DNA from: Amaranthus tricolor | Lineage: Eukaryota; Streptophyta; Magnoliopsida; Caryophyllales; Amaranthaceae | NCBI RefSeq assembly: GCF_026212465.1 | Contig: NC_080048.1 | Location: forward strand, 37,042,375-37,106,374 | Direction: 5' to 3' | DNA: 64,000 nucleotides | Shown: positions 1-12,002 of the stretch, one piece after another | How positions within the stretch are numbered: position 1 is the first letter of the stretch | Layout: each line of letters begins with the position of its first letter | Notes under the pieces: generated by a model | Told to the model about the DNA's origin: nothing | Database searches by the model: none | The model's input: the letters and a program-made list of their open reading frames with translations, nothing else | Made by a program: the position numbers and the translations under genes

Positions 1-289
1 ACTGTAGCTTTTGATTGCGATAATTGCTGATGTGTCACATAGCTGTGGTTTCCGTACTTGTATCGCATGACAAAATATAGCTACTACTTACTAGTGGGTA
101 TAATGAATGTTGTTTATGATCAAATCTTGTAATTATGTTACATTGTTATGAATGTTATTGCAAATTTGGATAATTACAGCACACGTTGTGACCTTGTAAT
201 TGTTTTACTCGTGTGCGATCATTCGTTTGTCTTAATAATATTTGCCGACTTAGTCTAAGTTTCTGATTGTTTTGTTTTCCTCGCATCAG

Positions 290-479
290 ATATGATCCAT
301 CTACTGGTATTTATGGGATGGACTTCTACGTTGTGCTTGAGCTCCCTGGTTACCGTGTTGCTCGTCGCAGAACCCGTGTTGGAATTCAGCACAGGGTCAC
401 TAAGGAAGATGCCATGAAATGGTTCCAGGTGAAATACGAGGGAGCTGTTTTGAACTATGCCCAAAATATCGATTCTTAA
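290..479 (+). CDS. RPL11: 60S ribosomal protein L11 (uL5), last exon only
   Basis: This is the C-terminal exon of ribosomal protein uL5/RPL11, which binds 5S rRNA in the central protuberance of the large subunit. An acceptor (tcgcatcag) ends at 289. The exon starts with the third base of a Lys/Arg codon, then reads [20 protein letters not shown] and later [20 protein letters not shown], a strongly conserved plant RPL11 signature, to a TAA at 477-479. Bases 1-289 are the end of the preceding intron; earlier exons lie outside the window. Two oddities: the basic stretch reads [12 protein letters not shown], three residues shorter than the RRRRCK-type stretch I recall in plant RPL11, and the C-terminal residues [11 protein letters not shown] look divergent. 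It could be a diverged paralogue. The family call is secure; full function is not. Confidence 0.9.
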
Positions 480-3400
480 AAAAATGTTTATTATATTTCG
501 CATTTAAATTTTATGTTTTTACCCACTTAGAAATTATTAGCACAAAGATCTTACAGTAAATTTTAAGAAATATTACAAGAATAATATATTGGACTAACCT
601 TATATCATTAGCATTCTAACCATGATACGGAGATCTATTTTTTTTTCCTGTAATTTGGTGAATTTTTGAGTGTTGTAGCAAAATTTATGAGTTATAACCT
701 ATTATTATTTTGTTTGTTTTTATTATTTGAGTAACTACTGCACATGTTTGTCTTTGGGAAAACACTTTAAATTTTAAGAAAAAAGTTTGCACAATATATT
801 TAGCTATTTTATATCGATAAATTTGTGATCTTTTGGGTAATCCGGCCGACCTGACCTGACTTGACCAATCTAATAGTTTCAGAGTATATCTTAATCCCAT
901 TAAGATTGATACAATTAAACTCAAAAGGTTTCATATTTGTTTGTGCTCGACAACAATCTCAATGAGATAGAGGAGTAACAACTATTATCAATCAATATTA
1001 TTTCACTTACATAAAGAATATGATGAAATAAAATTGTTTTTAATTCATTTTAATGCATATTTTTACGATATCAATTTTTATAAATGTCTAGTTTTATATG
1101 CAACTAAAAATATAAATAATCAACAACTTAATTGAATGACATAAAAATATAAAATATACTCTATCAATTAATTTCAATGTAAGGAAGCGAATGAAAGTAT
1201 GAAACAAAGTACGAGGATCACTCAAATGAAAATGAAAAAGAAGCTTATGCAATTCTTGTCAATGAAAATGATTTTAGGGTAGAACATTGTTTGGTCTAAA
1301 ACTCTAAAGTGCAAATTAAATTGAATTATACTGTAATTTTAGTATTTGGTCTACTCTACGGTATAAAAGATTTGGTTTGATTTTTCAAAATCAATTACGG
1401 TTTTCGGTCTGTCTCGATTTTTTTTAATTTTTTAGATTAGACCAGACTGCAAACCATTTTATGATTCAAAACTATAGTTTTTGTTTTAAATAATTCGCTA
1501 TCTTGAATGATGTTGCAATGAACGAACTACAAATTATTTATTTGGTGATTGTAGGCATGAAATATTTGTATAATCACATCTATATATTTAGAAAAATATA
1601 AAATCAAAAAATCGTAAACCAGACCAGACCGTTGACCAAAGCGTTGTAGAACGGTCTGATCCAGTTCGATTTGATCTGGTTTGAAAAAAAGTTTTAATCA
1701 AAATTTTTTATTTAGTCTAATATTAATATCAGATCAAACCAAATTAGACTCCATGCATCTCTAATCTTTCCATAGCAATTAGCAAATATGATACAGAATG
1801 TATGATAATGATGAATTGAGCATAGAAATGTAAGTGTACCTCCACTTATTACTTATTATAGGAAGCGAAGGGACCGGCTCTCGCTCCGTTCTTTGCGGCA
1901 AAAACGTTCACGTCGGACTGCTATTGCCCATTAGGAGAGATCTTGTCTAGAACTAAAATCTCCTCCATCTTATAAAATAATTTAAATATGTTTTTATTTT
2001 TTATTAATTTTTTTAAATATTTTTTTTACTCTTTTGTTACTATTTTCCCTATTTTTTACATCCTATATTTTCATTCTCTTTAATGTGTAAGAGTATTTTT
2101 ATTTTTAATTTTATGCTTTCCTTAAAAATTGTTTCCTTCTATTTTTTATTAAGTTAATGCATAATCTATGATTGTAAATTTAGGTGCACATCACACTTTA
2201 AGAGAATTTTTATACATGTTTGGTTATGTACGGACAAGATGGTGTCAAAAACAAAATTATTAATGTCAATGATATAAACAAAAAAATTTAAACTCATCAA
2301 CATTTTAACTACGATAATTATCCACGTCGATCACTGAGTTTTTATATTCTGAAAGCGAAGCATAATATCATCATAAAATAGGGAAGTATTATTTTGAAAC
2401 TAAAAAAATATGTACACTAAAGTTTGAACTTGTGTCAATGCTATTAAATAGAAAGCTCAATCCAACTTAACTAGCACACATCTATAGATCATAATTTTAT
2501 ACATAATTTAAATATTGTCGGTTGACAGCATTGATTTACAATATATCCACCCCTGTTTATGGGGATCACTTCAATGTAATTACAAAAAAGGTTATGAGCA
2601 TATGCAAAATGTCCAACCGCACATGACCTCCTAAATTCAAAGGCCTTAAATTTAATTTACATTAATTTTGCTTTAATTTAATTTAGAAGTGTTTATATCT
2701 CAAAATTCAAAATCAATCTCTAATAAATATGTTTCTATTTAAGTTTGAAGAATTTGAGTTTTGAAAAAAATATAACATATAGATCTCGTGCAACGCCAAT
2801 GGTAGATGATATCTTGCTCAGTTCTTATTGATGTTTGTACACTTGAGGTGCTCGTTCTAATCAATCGAGCAAATGAAAGAAATGGGAATAAGTTGAAGAA
2901 GAGACCCGATGCTCGTTCGAGCACTTGAGGTGCTCATTCGAGCAAGCTTAGTCTGATGCTTGTATTTAAAAAAATATTACTTTGAATTAATATATATGTT
3001 TACGAAAACATATTTGGTGACAATGAATGAGTGCCACTTACTGTATAAGCAATGGGCATTGGCTTTCATTTTTTGTCGATTGATCAATACATAAAAAATA
3101 TACATAAATATTAATCTTGTAATTTTAAATTCAAGATTCTAACAATTTTTCGAATTATGTTTTTGATTTCCTTATACGCTTAGAACTCATACTGTTTGTG
3201 CAACATTCTTTGTGTTGAGATCACTGCGTGAAAGTTTGTATCTTTTGGTGCATTTTATTGCAGTTATTAATATAAAAACCAATTTAGTTATGGATTGGGA
3301 TTAGAGGTGATTAAATTCAATATGGACCAATCTAAACAAACCTACATAATAAAAAATTATGAAATAATGTGTCAAGTTTAACATGATTTACCGGAAAGAG

Positions 3401-3888
3401 GAAACTTCATAAGTATAAAGTTATGGATCGGGATTAGAAATAAATAAACAAACCTACATAAAAAATTAAAAGTCCAAACTGATCAAAAAATTTCGTAAGT
3501 TCAACTCAAACAAGCCAAAATGACATCAGTTTTTAATATGCAGAATCTGAAAAGCTACGGTTAAAATTTCTTATTTTTTCATTATATTTTATCTATAAAA
3601 GATTTCCATTTGATTGAACAATTCTTTTTACTAACAAAATATGACTATAATATAAAAGGACCAATTCATACAATAAAAAATATTGACAAATTAAACTGAA
3701 AAATAGAAGAAATCATTTTCTTGAAGATTTGTGATCTTACAATATCAAAATGTCTTCATCAGGTAAACAAGAGAACAAGTCATTCATAGAAGCATTATAT
3801 ATTTGAGTTGGGCTTAAATGAAGAGAATTGGTCATGCTAAAGAATGAGTACATTATTTTGTCACATTGGAATAATAATACATACCTCC
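480..3888. other. AT-rich intergenic DNA, no gene seen
   Basis: No convincing coding sequence. The first few hundred bases are presumably the 3' UTR of the RPL11-like gene. At about 1320-1745 there are inverted runs of a ggtctggtttgattt-type motif, probably a degraded MITE. At 1860-1945 there is a short GC-richer island unlike its surroundings. At about 2810-2950 lies one cluster of the TGCTCG-type palindromic motif found elsewhere in the window. Confidence 0.6.
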
Positions 3889-4046
3889 TCTATCTCACAA
3901 AATTTGTCCTATCCATTTTTTTAATTTATTCCATTAAATTTATATTTTTTACTTTTTGATTATAGCTCACGTTATTTTTTAGTTTTCATCTATATATATA
4001 ATTTATTTTTTATCTCATCAATATATTTCTTTTATTTTACAATATA

Positions 4047-4288
4047 CTCTCTCTGTTTCTTTTTAAATGTCTCATTTGTTTTTGGGTTACTATTCATCAA
4101 TCGCTTTTAATTTGTATTTTATTCTTAATCCACGCATTAAAACATAGTTTAATAAATGAAATCTTGTTTGATTCGTCTCAACATACGGTTTATTAATATA
4201 TGATTTTATAATTTTAAATTATACACATTTATTATTATTGACAATAGTGCAAAAAGCAAATGAAATATTTAAAATAAAACAGAAGAAG
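4047..4288. mobile_element. Stowaway-like MITE
   Basis: The ends are inverted: CTCTCTCTGTTTCTTTTTAA on the left matches the complement of the right end (ttaaaataaaacagaagaag). TA dinucleotides flank both ends (4045-4046 and 4289-4290), as expected for Tc1/mariner-derived Stowaway MITEs. The internal core (atcttgtttgattcgtctca) recurs in the copies near 14.7, 15.2 and 24.8 kb. It may be nested in an older element running from about 3889 to 4340 with weaker ends. Confidence 0.7.
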
Positions 4289-4588
4289 TAATATTATTAA
4301 TTTAGATAATTTTTAAAATTTTAAATTTAACAGGACAGAGAAAATATTAAAAAAAAATTAATAGGTTAGTTTAAAAAAATGGTGACCAACCAAAAATTAA
4401 TATTAGTTGAGGATTTATTAATATGGTTTTATTTAAGTATAAGTTAGAGAAGAAGATGCTTGCAATCAGAAAGAATACAGTGGTATTGGTTTCCCCACCA
4501 CTTACATCATTGGATAAGCTTCATTATTTCGGACTTATTTTATTTTATACATTTAATCCATCTCTTAAAATAATCTTTGTTTTTTCAG

Positions 4589-4953
4589 TTCCCTCCGTTT
4601 CCTATTTCATTAGACTTAAGAAAAATTGAATTTTTTAAATAGTGGTTATTTTATTTTGTTGAATAATAAAGTTAATAGAGAAAAAGTAAAGATCATCAAT
4701 ATTAAAAAATATTAAAATAAACTTAGTGAATAAAAATTTAGAAACTATATTTATTGAAAAAAATGTTTAAAAGTGTTGAAAATAAGTTAGTGAAAAATAT
4801 ATGACACTATAGTCATTAATAAATACAGAAAATTAGGATAAATAGGATTAATTATATTAAAATTGTGATATAAATATTAGATTATGTAGGGTAACAATAA
4901 ATAGAACGACTCAAAATGACAAATGAGAATATTATTTATGAACGGAGAAAGAA
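4589..4953. mobile_element. Probable Stowaway-like MITE, degraded ends
   Basis: A CCCTCCGTTTCC-type left end at about 4591 faces a gaacggagaaag right end at about 4940. Interior matches are weak and the flanking TA is not clean. It is AT-rich and has no ORF. The call rests on the termini alone. Confidence 0.4.
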
Positions 4954-6448
4954 CTTTCTAGTAGATTTCTAGTAGAGTGACAATCTTAGTAGTTCATGGT
5001 TTTATTATACTTGCTAAGTTTCACTTTTTACACGGTTTATGTATTATTTTAATCATTTATAATATGAATTACGTATAATTAAAAGTTATAAAATGATAAA
5101 TATATAGTTTTTTTTCATATTATTCGCAATATATAAAATAAACTTGAACGATAAACAACACAAAAACATCCAATTTCGTATGTAAAATACTCACACTAGA
5201 AATCATGCTCTTTATATCGACTTGTCCTGCAGTTAGGCTTTCTCATACAAGAGTTGCTTTTGTTTTAAACAACATGGGGTAGAGTCTAAGTCTGACTTAA
5301 AAGAAATTTATGCTTGAAATTGTCACATTTAAATTCCTAAACAATAAAAATATTATCACAGAAGTTAATGACAGATTACCAATGATATTAGTATAAATTA
5401 TAAAATCCTAGCTAGCTTACATGATTGGTTGTTTTAGTACTAATTTTAAAGCCAAAATAATACTTTATTAATTTCAATTTCTTTGTTACACTTTTCGATA
5501 AAAACTCTTGCAGTTTTAATTAAAGCGTAGTAACAAAATAAAACAAAAAAAATCGTATTTTACTATATCGATATATTGTTAGTTGTCATTAATAAACCTA
5601 GACCAACCAAAATAAGTTATATCAGCAAATACAAATATACGTTAGTAAAAAAATATTAATGACCTTTTATTATTTTTAAATCGTCAAATAGGTTAAATTT
5701 TCAAACTTTGAGCACATGAATATTATTAAGCTGGTAAAGATCCAACAAAAAATATTACTAGGGGAGGAACTACATCTTCTTGTTAACACAATTGAAAATA
5801 CAATACAAATTATAAGCATATGAAAACGTTTTTTCAGTGATATTTGTTCCTTAACAATTCAAAGAAAAGAATAAATTTCAAAAATAGATACAAACAATCT
5901 CACTGCACACTTATTGCTTAATATGTAGTATTAATGAATATGTGTTTATAAAGAATAAAGAAAACATAACATGAGCTTGCAATATTTTCATTAATTTCAT
6001 GTGTTAGGGAAAAAAATAAAAGGGTATATTTTTTCTTGTGACTTGTGCACAAAATATATGACTATTTATAAATCACATGCTTTCATCCCATCTTTTTATG
6101 CCCATCAATTGTGCAAAAGATCACTTGAAAATGAAACTACAAAAACATATGAAACAAAGCGTTGTAGTGCATACAAACGCACAATTAGATGGAAGTTTTT
6201 AAACGAGCACTGTATTACTCCTGAATTTTCAACCCCATAAACAAAACTAAAATTATAAAGGACGGATGGAAATTCAAGTGTTACATAAAAAGAAAAGAAA
6301 AATAATTTAAATAAACGTTAAAGATTAACTTTACGGAAAAGGTGAGTAAAAATTTCGACAGCAAGTCTACTAAAATTGAGGATGTGATAATGATCAGTAA
6401 ATAAATAGCACAACTAACTAATCTAAGGCCTCAATGCCTCCCAAAAAA
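4954..6448. other. AT-rich intergenic DNA, no gene seen
   Basis: No open frame resembling a known protein, no splice-supported coding segment and no clear repeat termini. A 79-codon open frame at 6001-6240 has no recognisable composition or motif and is not called. Confidence 0.6.
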
Positions 6449-9171
6449 TGTCACGACGGAATGAATCATCGTTGATTCCTCAAAACATCAACTCCAATAC
6501 GGATCGTGATTCCAGTATCAATGCATCGGTTTGACGACTACAAAAGAAGTATTCTTACGATCATACATTCAAAAAAAAACTACACAGCGGAACTATAAAC
6601 CATACAAGGAGTCTCGTGGCTCCCTGCAAAGGAATTATACAACCTAAAAACTTTACAAGCAATATAAGAGCTACAAAACATCAGGCTACTTCTATAACAA
6701 CTGCTACGATCTTATTCCACTTTTTCCCCAGTATAATGCAAAAGAAGCTCCCATACATGTTATGTCAAACTATGATCCTCCTGCTGTTCAACATGATGAC
6801 CATAGCCAAATGTATCATAGCAGGAACATCATAGAGAGTCATGAACAGAAAACAAGGAACAAACACATACACGTCAGTAATCAATGAACTTACAACAATT
6901 AGAATCATAGAACAGGGGATAGACGACGACATAGCACAACAATAAAGATCCTACTCATCTGTCTAAACACTTCTATTTACTCACGATTTCTCATTCAAAC
7001 TTCAAATCCCTAGAAGTATATTCAAAAGTAGTGGATCTTTAATCTATTAATGGCATAGTGGCACGGCCAAGGGCGTTATCGGTCATCGGGCCCCCATGGC
7101 TAAGTATCAGCTCATACCCCCTCCAGCTAACCCTTTCAGGTCCTATCTTCGGGAAAAACTAACACATTGGGGCACCAATCCAGTGAAGAGGCCACCATAT
7201 TGGGGTTTGCAAGGCCTGCATGGTAACACCTCGGTCAAGGGGCGGTACCGGTCCTTTGACGCCCAATGACAAAAGTATGCTCATACCCGCGGTACGGTGA
7301 TCCCGTCGGATCTCACCTAGGGGACTACTAAATCAACTGGACATAAATCCAGTTGAGTCACGCCGACTAATCATAATCAAGGCTCAGTAACTAGGGAATC
7401 ACTTCGATACCACACTCAACCATAATGTGTTCTTTACTATTTAGGAATTTGTTCTCATAGGCTTCTAATGCTTTCATTCTACTTGCCTATACCTCTATTA
7501 TGACCTTTCGGTGGCATAGTTTACTTTCTGGCGCTCTATAATTCTAATACAATGCATATAATCACGAAATGTTGATAATACTTTGAAACAATGAATATGA
7601 TAGTTAATTATTGCGTGTACGTACTTGCAAGCATCACTGCATGACCAAAAGTCACAAAAATCACCCAATTAAAGTTCTACCTTCCTCTTATGAAATGGGA
7701 ACCTATACAAGTTTGAAGTAGAACTAATAAGCCTACTTTTCTCCATTTAAGAGGGACTAAAAGCTAAAACAAGCTATCATTCACCTATTTTCAGTAACTT
7801 TCAATTGTTCTAATACACACTTAATCAATTCACGTTACTCAATCTACACTTATTCATAAGTTATGACATTAACTCAACAATTAAATAAGCTTTCACATTC
7901 GCTACACCAACAATCATATAAGCTTTAACAACAATAAAGTGTACGTTATGACCATTTCTTTAAACTAATGAGACTCAAGTTATAAAACCACATCACCATG
8001 TAATTTCATAGACTACTAACACTTACTCGTATCACGAAACATTAATGGTAACTTATAATTTGGCTACAATTGTACCTTTTACAACAACTGACGAATTAAC
8101 CATGTCAAACATCCTTAACATGCCAACAATCACTCTAATAACTACGATTATACCACAATTAACTAACAATAATACTTAATATTATAAACAATATCACCAT
8201 CATCTTTATAAAGCAAGTGACAATTCACAACCACTTTTAGTGACTAATAATCTTAACCATTTATAAATACTATTATCACCATTCACAATATAATTACATA
8301 TTCAAAGTTTATACCATTCTATTTAATTTTACCAAACATTTTCAACCCAAAAGTAGTACCATCATCATCTTTTTCATTCATACTTCAAACTCTAATTAAT
8401 AATTATATTCAAATCATCAATCAAACTCTTACCCATAATAAATTAAAATTTAATGTACATAACACAAAATCAACATCAAACTTATAAACTTACCAAAATT
8501 CCAATTAGAAACTAAAAACTTAATTAGGGAGAAAAAAAATAGCTTACAAAGGTGAAACTACTAAAGGGGTGAAGAACAAGTGGTTGATGTGGTGGTGTTG
8601 ACCCAAGGACCGTGTGGGATGGTGGAGGAACCACCACGTGCGGTTGCTGTTCTTGCTGGCGGCACACAAAGCAGTCGGCTGCTGCGGAGGGGAAAAAAAG
8701 CACGCTGCTGCTTTGGGCGGCTCATGGAGAACGGATGGTGTGGTGGCTACTCGTTGGGAGGCACAACCGTGGCTGGTAATGGTAAGGGCGAACCGATTTC
8801 ACAGGGAGAAGAGGAAGAAAGAGAAAAGAGAGAAGGGAGAAGGGTTGAGCCGTTTTTTTTTTTTTTGTTTGTGAGGAGTAAGGAGTGGTCTCACGTAAAA
8901 CCCTAGCTCATCTTTTATTAGGGTGAATCTTCTAACAAGGCCCTACTAAGACAACCCACCTTTATGTGCCTACAATTAAAAAAAAATAAATTAATTCGAA
9001 TCTCTTTATTTTAGTAATCGCAAATCTATTTTTGATATTATATGTTAATATTTAAATTCTTATATGAAAGATATTTATTAAAACTAATTTAAAAATAATT
9101 TAAAATAATTATAAAATCTCCAAATGTTATTAAAATATTAAATATTGACGTTATAAAAATCTTGGGGTGTT
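6449..9171 (-). mobile_element. LTR-like block (probable solo LTR, Ty3/Gypsy type)
   Basis: The stretch begins TGTCACGACGG and ends CTTGGGGTGTTA; read on the minus strand it starts with the TAACACCCCAAG-type sequence typical of plant chromovirus LTRs. It has no gag or pol coding, and its middle (7050-7330) is GC-richer than the flanks. The minus strand carries an AATAAAA motif and ctagggttt near 8900-8920, consistent with an LTR promoter region. The terminal CA is changed to AA at the right and I cannot find a matching target duplication, so the boundaries are tentative. Open frames at 8580-8906 are low-complexity and not called as genes. Confidence 0.4.
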
Positions 9172-9461
9172 AAAAGCATACCCTCCAGAATAATAACCAA
9201 AAATTTTTGCCTCGTGAAAAATCTAATTAAGTGCTCAAACGAGCACTAGGTGATCAAACGAGCGCCCTAATGCTCGAACGAGCAAACAAGCACAACTATT
9301 CTGACCTAGTTTTCGTTTTGTAACTTCTTTGATTATTTAAAGCACTTGGACACTTAAACATGTTCCACTAATTGTTGTAATACCCTAGATTTAGCTTAAG
9401 AAGGATTGATAGATTACTTATATCAACAAGGTGCATTTTCTTTTCATGGAAGCCCTTTTGT

Positions 9462-9536
9462 TAGAACCCCACAGTTAAACGTACTTAGTGGGGAGCAATT
9501 TTAGGATGGGGGACCTCTTGGGAAGTTTTCCTAAGT
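9462..9536 (+). promoter_or_regulatory. 5S rRNA-derived internal Pol III promoter in Cassandra LTR1
   Basis: The segment matches the internal part of plant 5S rRNA: an A-box-like AGTTAAACGTAC at about 9473-9484 and the intermediate element/C-box GGATGGGGGACCTCTTGGGA from 9504. Relative to 5S it has several substitutions, including changes in the A-box. In Cassandra elements this region is reported to drive Pol III transcription; here activity is inference. Confidence 0.8.
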
Positions 9537-9847
9537 GCACACAAGTGAGGGCAAAGTGCGCTGGAAAGACTTGTGTTGGTCTGTGAGGCCAATCTACAGT
9601 CTCCATGAGTAGTTACCGACGGTCGGAGGGGCCAGAGTGTTACAAACGATATAAAAGCAACCCTGCGACCGTGGTTGATTGTATTCAGTGCACCTAGCGG
9701 GGGAAAAGATCCTGAAATTACGGTCTAACGAGGACGTTGTATTCCTAAGTGGGGGTGAGTGTAATACCCCAAATTTAGCTTGAAAAAGGATTGATAGACT
9801 ACTCATATCAACAAGGTGCATCTTCTTTTCCTGGAAGCCCATTTGCT

Positions 9848-9920
9848 AAGAACTCCAAAGTTAAGCGTGCTTGGTGGGGAGCAACCTTAGGATGGGTGAT
9901 TTCTTGGAAAGTTTTCCTAG
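9848..9920 (+). promoter_or_regulatory. 5S rRNA-derived internal Pol III promoter in Cassandra LTR2
   Basis: This copy is closer to true 5S rRNA than the one in LTR1. The A-box AGTTAAGCGTGC at 9859-9870 is perfect against plant 5S, followed by GGATGGGTGAT at 9890-9900. The outer stem sequences of 5S rRNA are missing, so it is not a 5S gene. Confidence 0.8.
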
Positions 9921-10155
9921 GTGCTCACGGGTGAGGCCAAAGTGCGCTGGAAAGATTTTTGTTGGTCTGTGAGGCCAGTCTACAGTCTCTATGAGTAGTC
10001 ACCGGCGGTCCGAAGAGCCGGAGTGTTACAATTGTAGTGTTTAGGATAATCCTAACATACTCTAATGACTTAAATAAGTAATATCTTTTTTAAGTTCTAC
10101 GGTGCATCCTTAGAAGAATAGAGAAAACACAAAATAAGAATTGTCTTGAATTAAT

Positions 10156-10424
10156 GACATGTTTGGTATGTTGTAATAAACGGTGGTAATGAGAATAAAA
10201 ACTATTGTAATTATGGTTGAAATATCTCTTGGCTATTTTGATGGTCATATTTGTCCAACTTTAATCATCTCATTTTTCTTCATAAAATTTATTCCAATGC
10301 ATTACCATTATGAGAGGTGGTATTAAATGGTAATAAAAATTTATAAACATAGAACTTTGGATGAAATTTTACATTATAAATTATTCTCATTACCACTATT
10401 TACTACCACTAATCAAATGAGCCG
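10156..10424. mobile_element. MITE with ~45-bp terminal inverted repeats (hAT-like)
   Basis: The left end contains cggtggtaatgagaat (10181-10196), which faces the inverted attctcattaccacta on the right (10383-10398). The outer ends pair less well (gacatgtttggta against aatcaaatgagccg). The interior is AT-rich and non-coding. I could not fix an 8-bp target duplication, so the superfamily is a guess. Confidence 0.55.
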
Positions 10425-12002
10425 TAAAAATACTACACAAGGTTATAAAATAAAACAAATAACTCAAAATATGAATAAAATTTTCTCGGTAGTTTCGTGT
10501 TTTAATTCAACAAAAAAAATATCTTAAATTCAAATCGAAATATATATTTATGATTCTAAATTCACTACTAAACATGATCAAACATAGAACATCAAAACAT
10601 AATTATAACATTAAGTACAAGAGGGAATAAAATTTGTTCATAATATATTATAACATTTAGTACAAGAGGGAAAATAATTTTTTTTTAGATCAAATAATTG
10701 GTATATAAGTATGAAAAATAGAATAAAAATATAGGGGCTATGATCTAACTTCTAAGTCCATAATTCCTCAAATTAATCAATGATTTACTTGATTCCTCCA
10801 CGATGAGAGCAACAACAACCCTTTAGTTGAATATTGAATGAAAAAACTTTTAAATAAACCAACAGCCTAAGAATATGTCTACTTCTCAACTATATGTCAG
10901 CCAATTTAACATTTAAATATAACAATTAAATAAAAAAATAAAATGTCCAAAATTATCTAAAAAGCTGTCATAAAAAGATGAATAACAAATATTTAAATGA
11001 TACTGGTTAAATCATTTCTATTGAATTAATCTCTATATATATATATATATTTAGTGAGTTAAAGTCATTATTTATAATTTTAAAGTGATAAATTAGATAA
11101 ATAAACTAATTATATAGATTTGTCTTATGATGAAACGATCATATAAGACAAGCTCAAGATAAGTTAATTAATAAATTCATTCAACAACCACGCAACGCCA
11201 AAGCTTTTTATCCCGAAAGATTAAATTCAACTTCATGAATCAATAAATCAATTTCGGTGGTTCGTTGTCCATATAAACTCGTTTTCTCTATTCACTTTGA
11301 TTTTCTACAATTTTAATATGTTTGTCTGAATCTTTGATATTTTTTTACTCTTGCTCGCGAGGTTATTTTCTTAGTTAATTAATATTTTTTTCATTTTGAA
11401 ATATTCAGTACCTTTTTGTAATCGACTATTCTTGTGAGAGACCGTCTCTCAGAGAGACGACCTCAAAACATAAAGCTTAGATTCTTATTTTCTCTTTAAG
11501 TTGTATTAATTGGACTATTTAGCCTATATATATAATGCGTCTCTCATAATAATTTGTGTATTGTAATATGTTGTATAAATATATGTCGCTATCAATAACA
11601 AGTATAAGATGTAGTAAGTGATTAATGAAAAACTATCATATGATTGCGTATTTGCTCGCACGACTCAAAATAATTAAAAAATTGAACAATTGCCAATCTG
11701 TAAACATGACCACTAACCTTAGCTTATTTATAATAATAATTATTATAACATAATTAATTGATTAATTAATTAAACCTTCTCTTTTTTTTCTATCTCCCAC
11801 CATCTCCATGAACTCTCACCTTTATACACTTCCTCATATGATATAAATCTTCTTCATTCTCCCTTTTTTTTTTTGTATTTTTAACCCAGAAATATCATAC
11901 CTTTACTTTTAAGGACACCCCTTTTATTATTTTAGGAGCACCAAATATTTTTTTTTTGGTATTATTGGCTTTTTTGGGTGATCCAAATATTTATAATTAA
12001 CC
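10425..12002. other. Intergenic region upstream of the WRKY gene
   Basis: AT-rich and without a supported gene. It holds a short TA run at about 11032-11050, a GTCTCTC-rich inverted motif at about 11433-11465, and a pyrimidine-rich leader just upstream of the WRKY start. No clear TATA box could be chosen among many TA-rich candidates. Confidence 0.5.

Larger units (their letters stand above)
9376..10030 (+). mobile_element. Cassandra-type TRIM retrotransposon carrying 5S rRNA sequence
   Basis: This is a complete miniature LTR element. LTR1 is 9376-9644 and LTR2 is 9760-10030; both start TGTAATACCC and end GAGTGTTACA. A perfect 5-bp target duplication ATTGT flanks it (9371-9375 and 10031-10035). 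The 115-bp internal part begins with a decayed primer-binding site (gatataaaagc, compare tggtatcagagc) and ends with a purine-rich tract (agtgggggtgag) before LTR2. It encodes no protein. Each LTR contains a 5S rRNA-like segment, which defines the Cassandra family. The two LTRs differ at many positions, so the insertion is not recent. Orientation follows the 5S-like sequence and the PBS/PPT order. Confidence 0.9.

Noticed and set aside
8580..8906. Open frames of 108 and 86 codons on the + strand
   Set aside because: Low-complexity Gly/Arg/Glu-rich frames inside an LTR-like block, overlapping each other, with no motif.
9462..9920. Possible true 5S rRNA genes
   Set aside because: Only the internal promoter portion matches, both copies lie in LTRs of one element, and the outer 5S helix sequence is absent.
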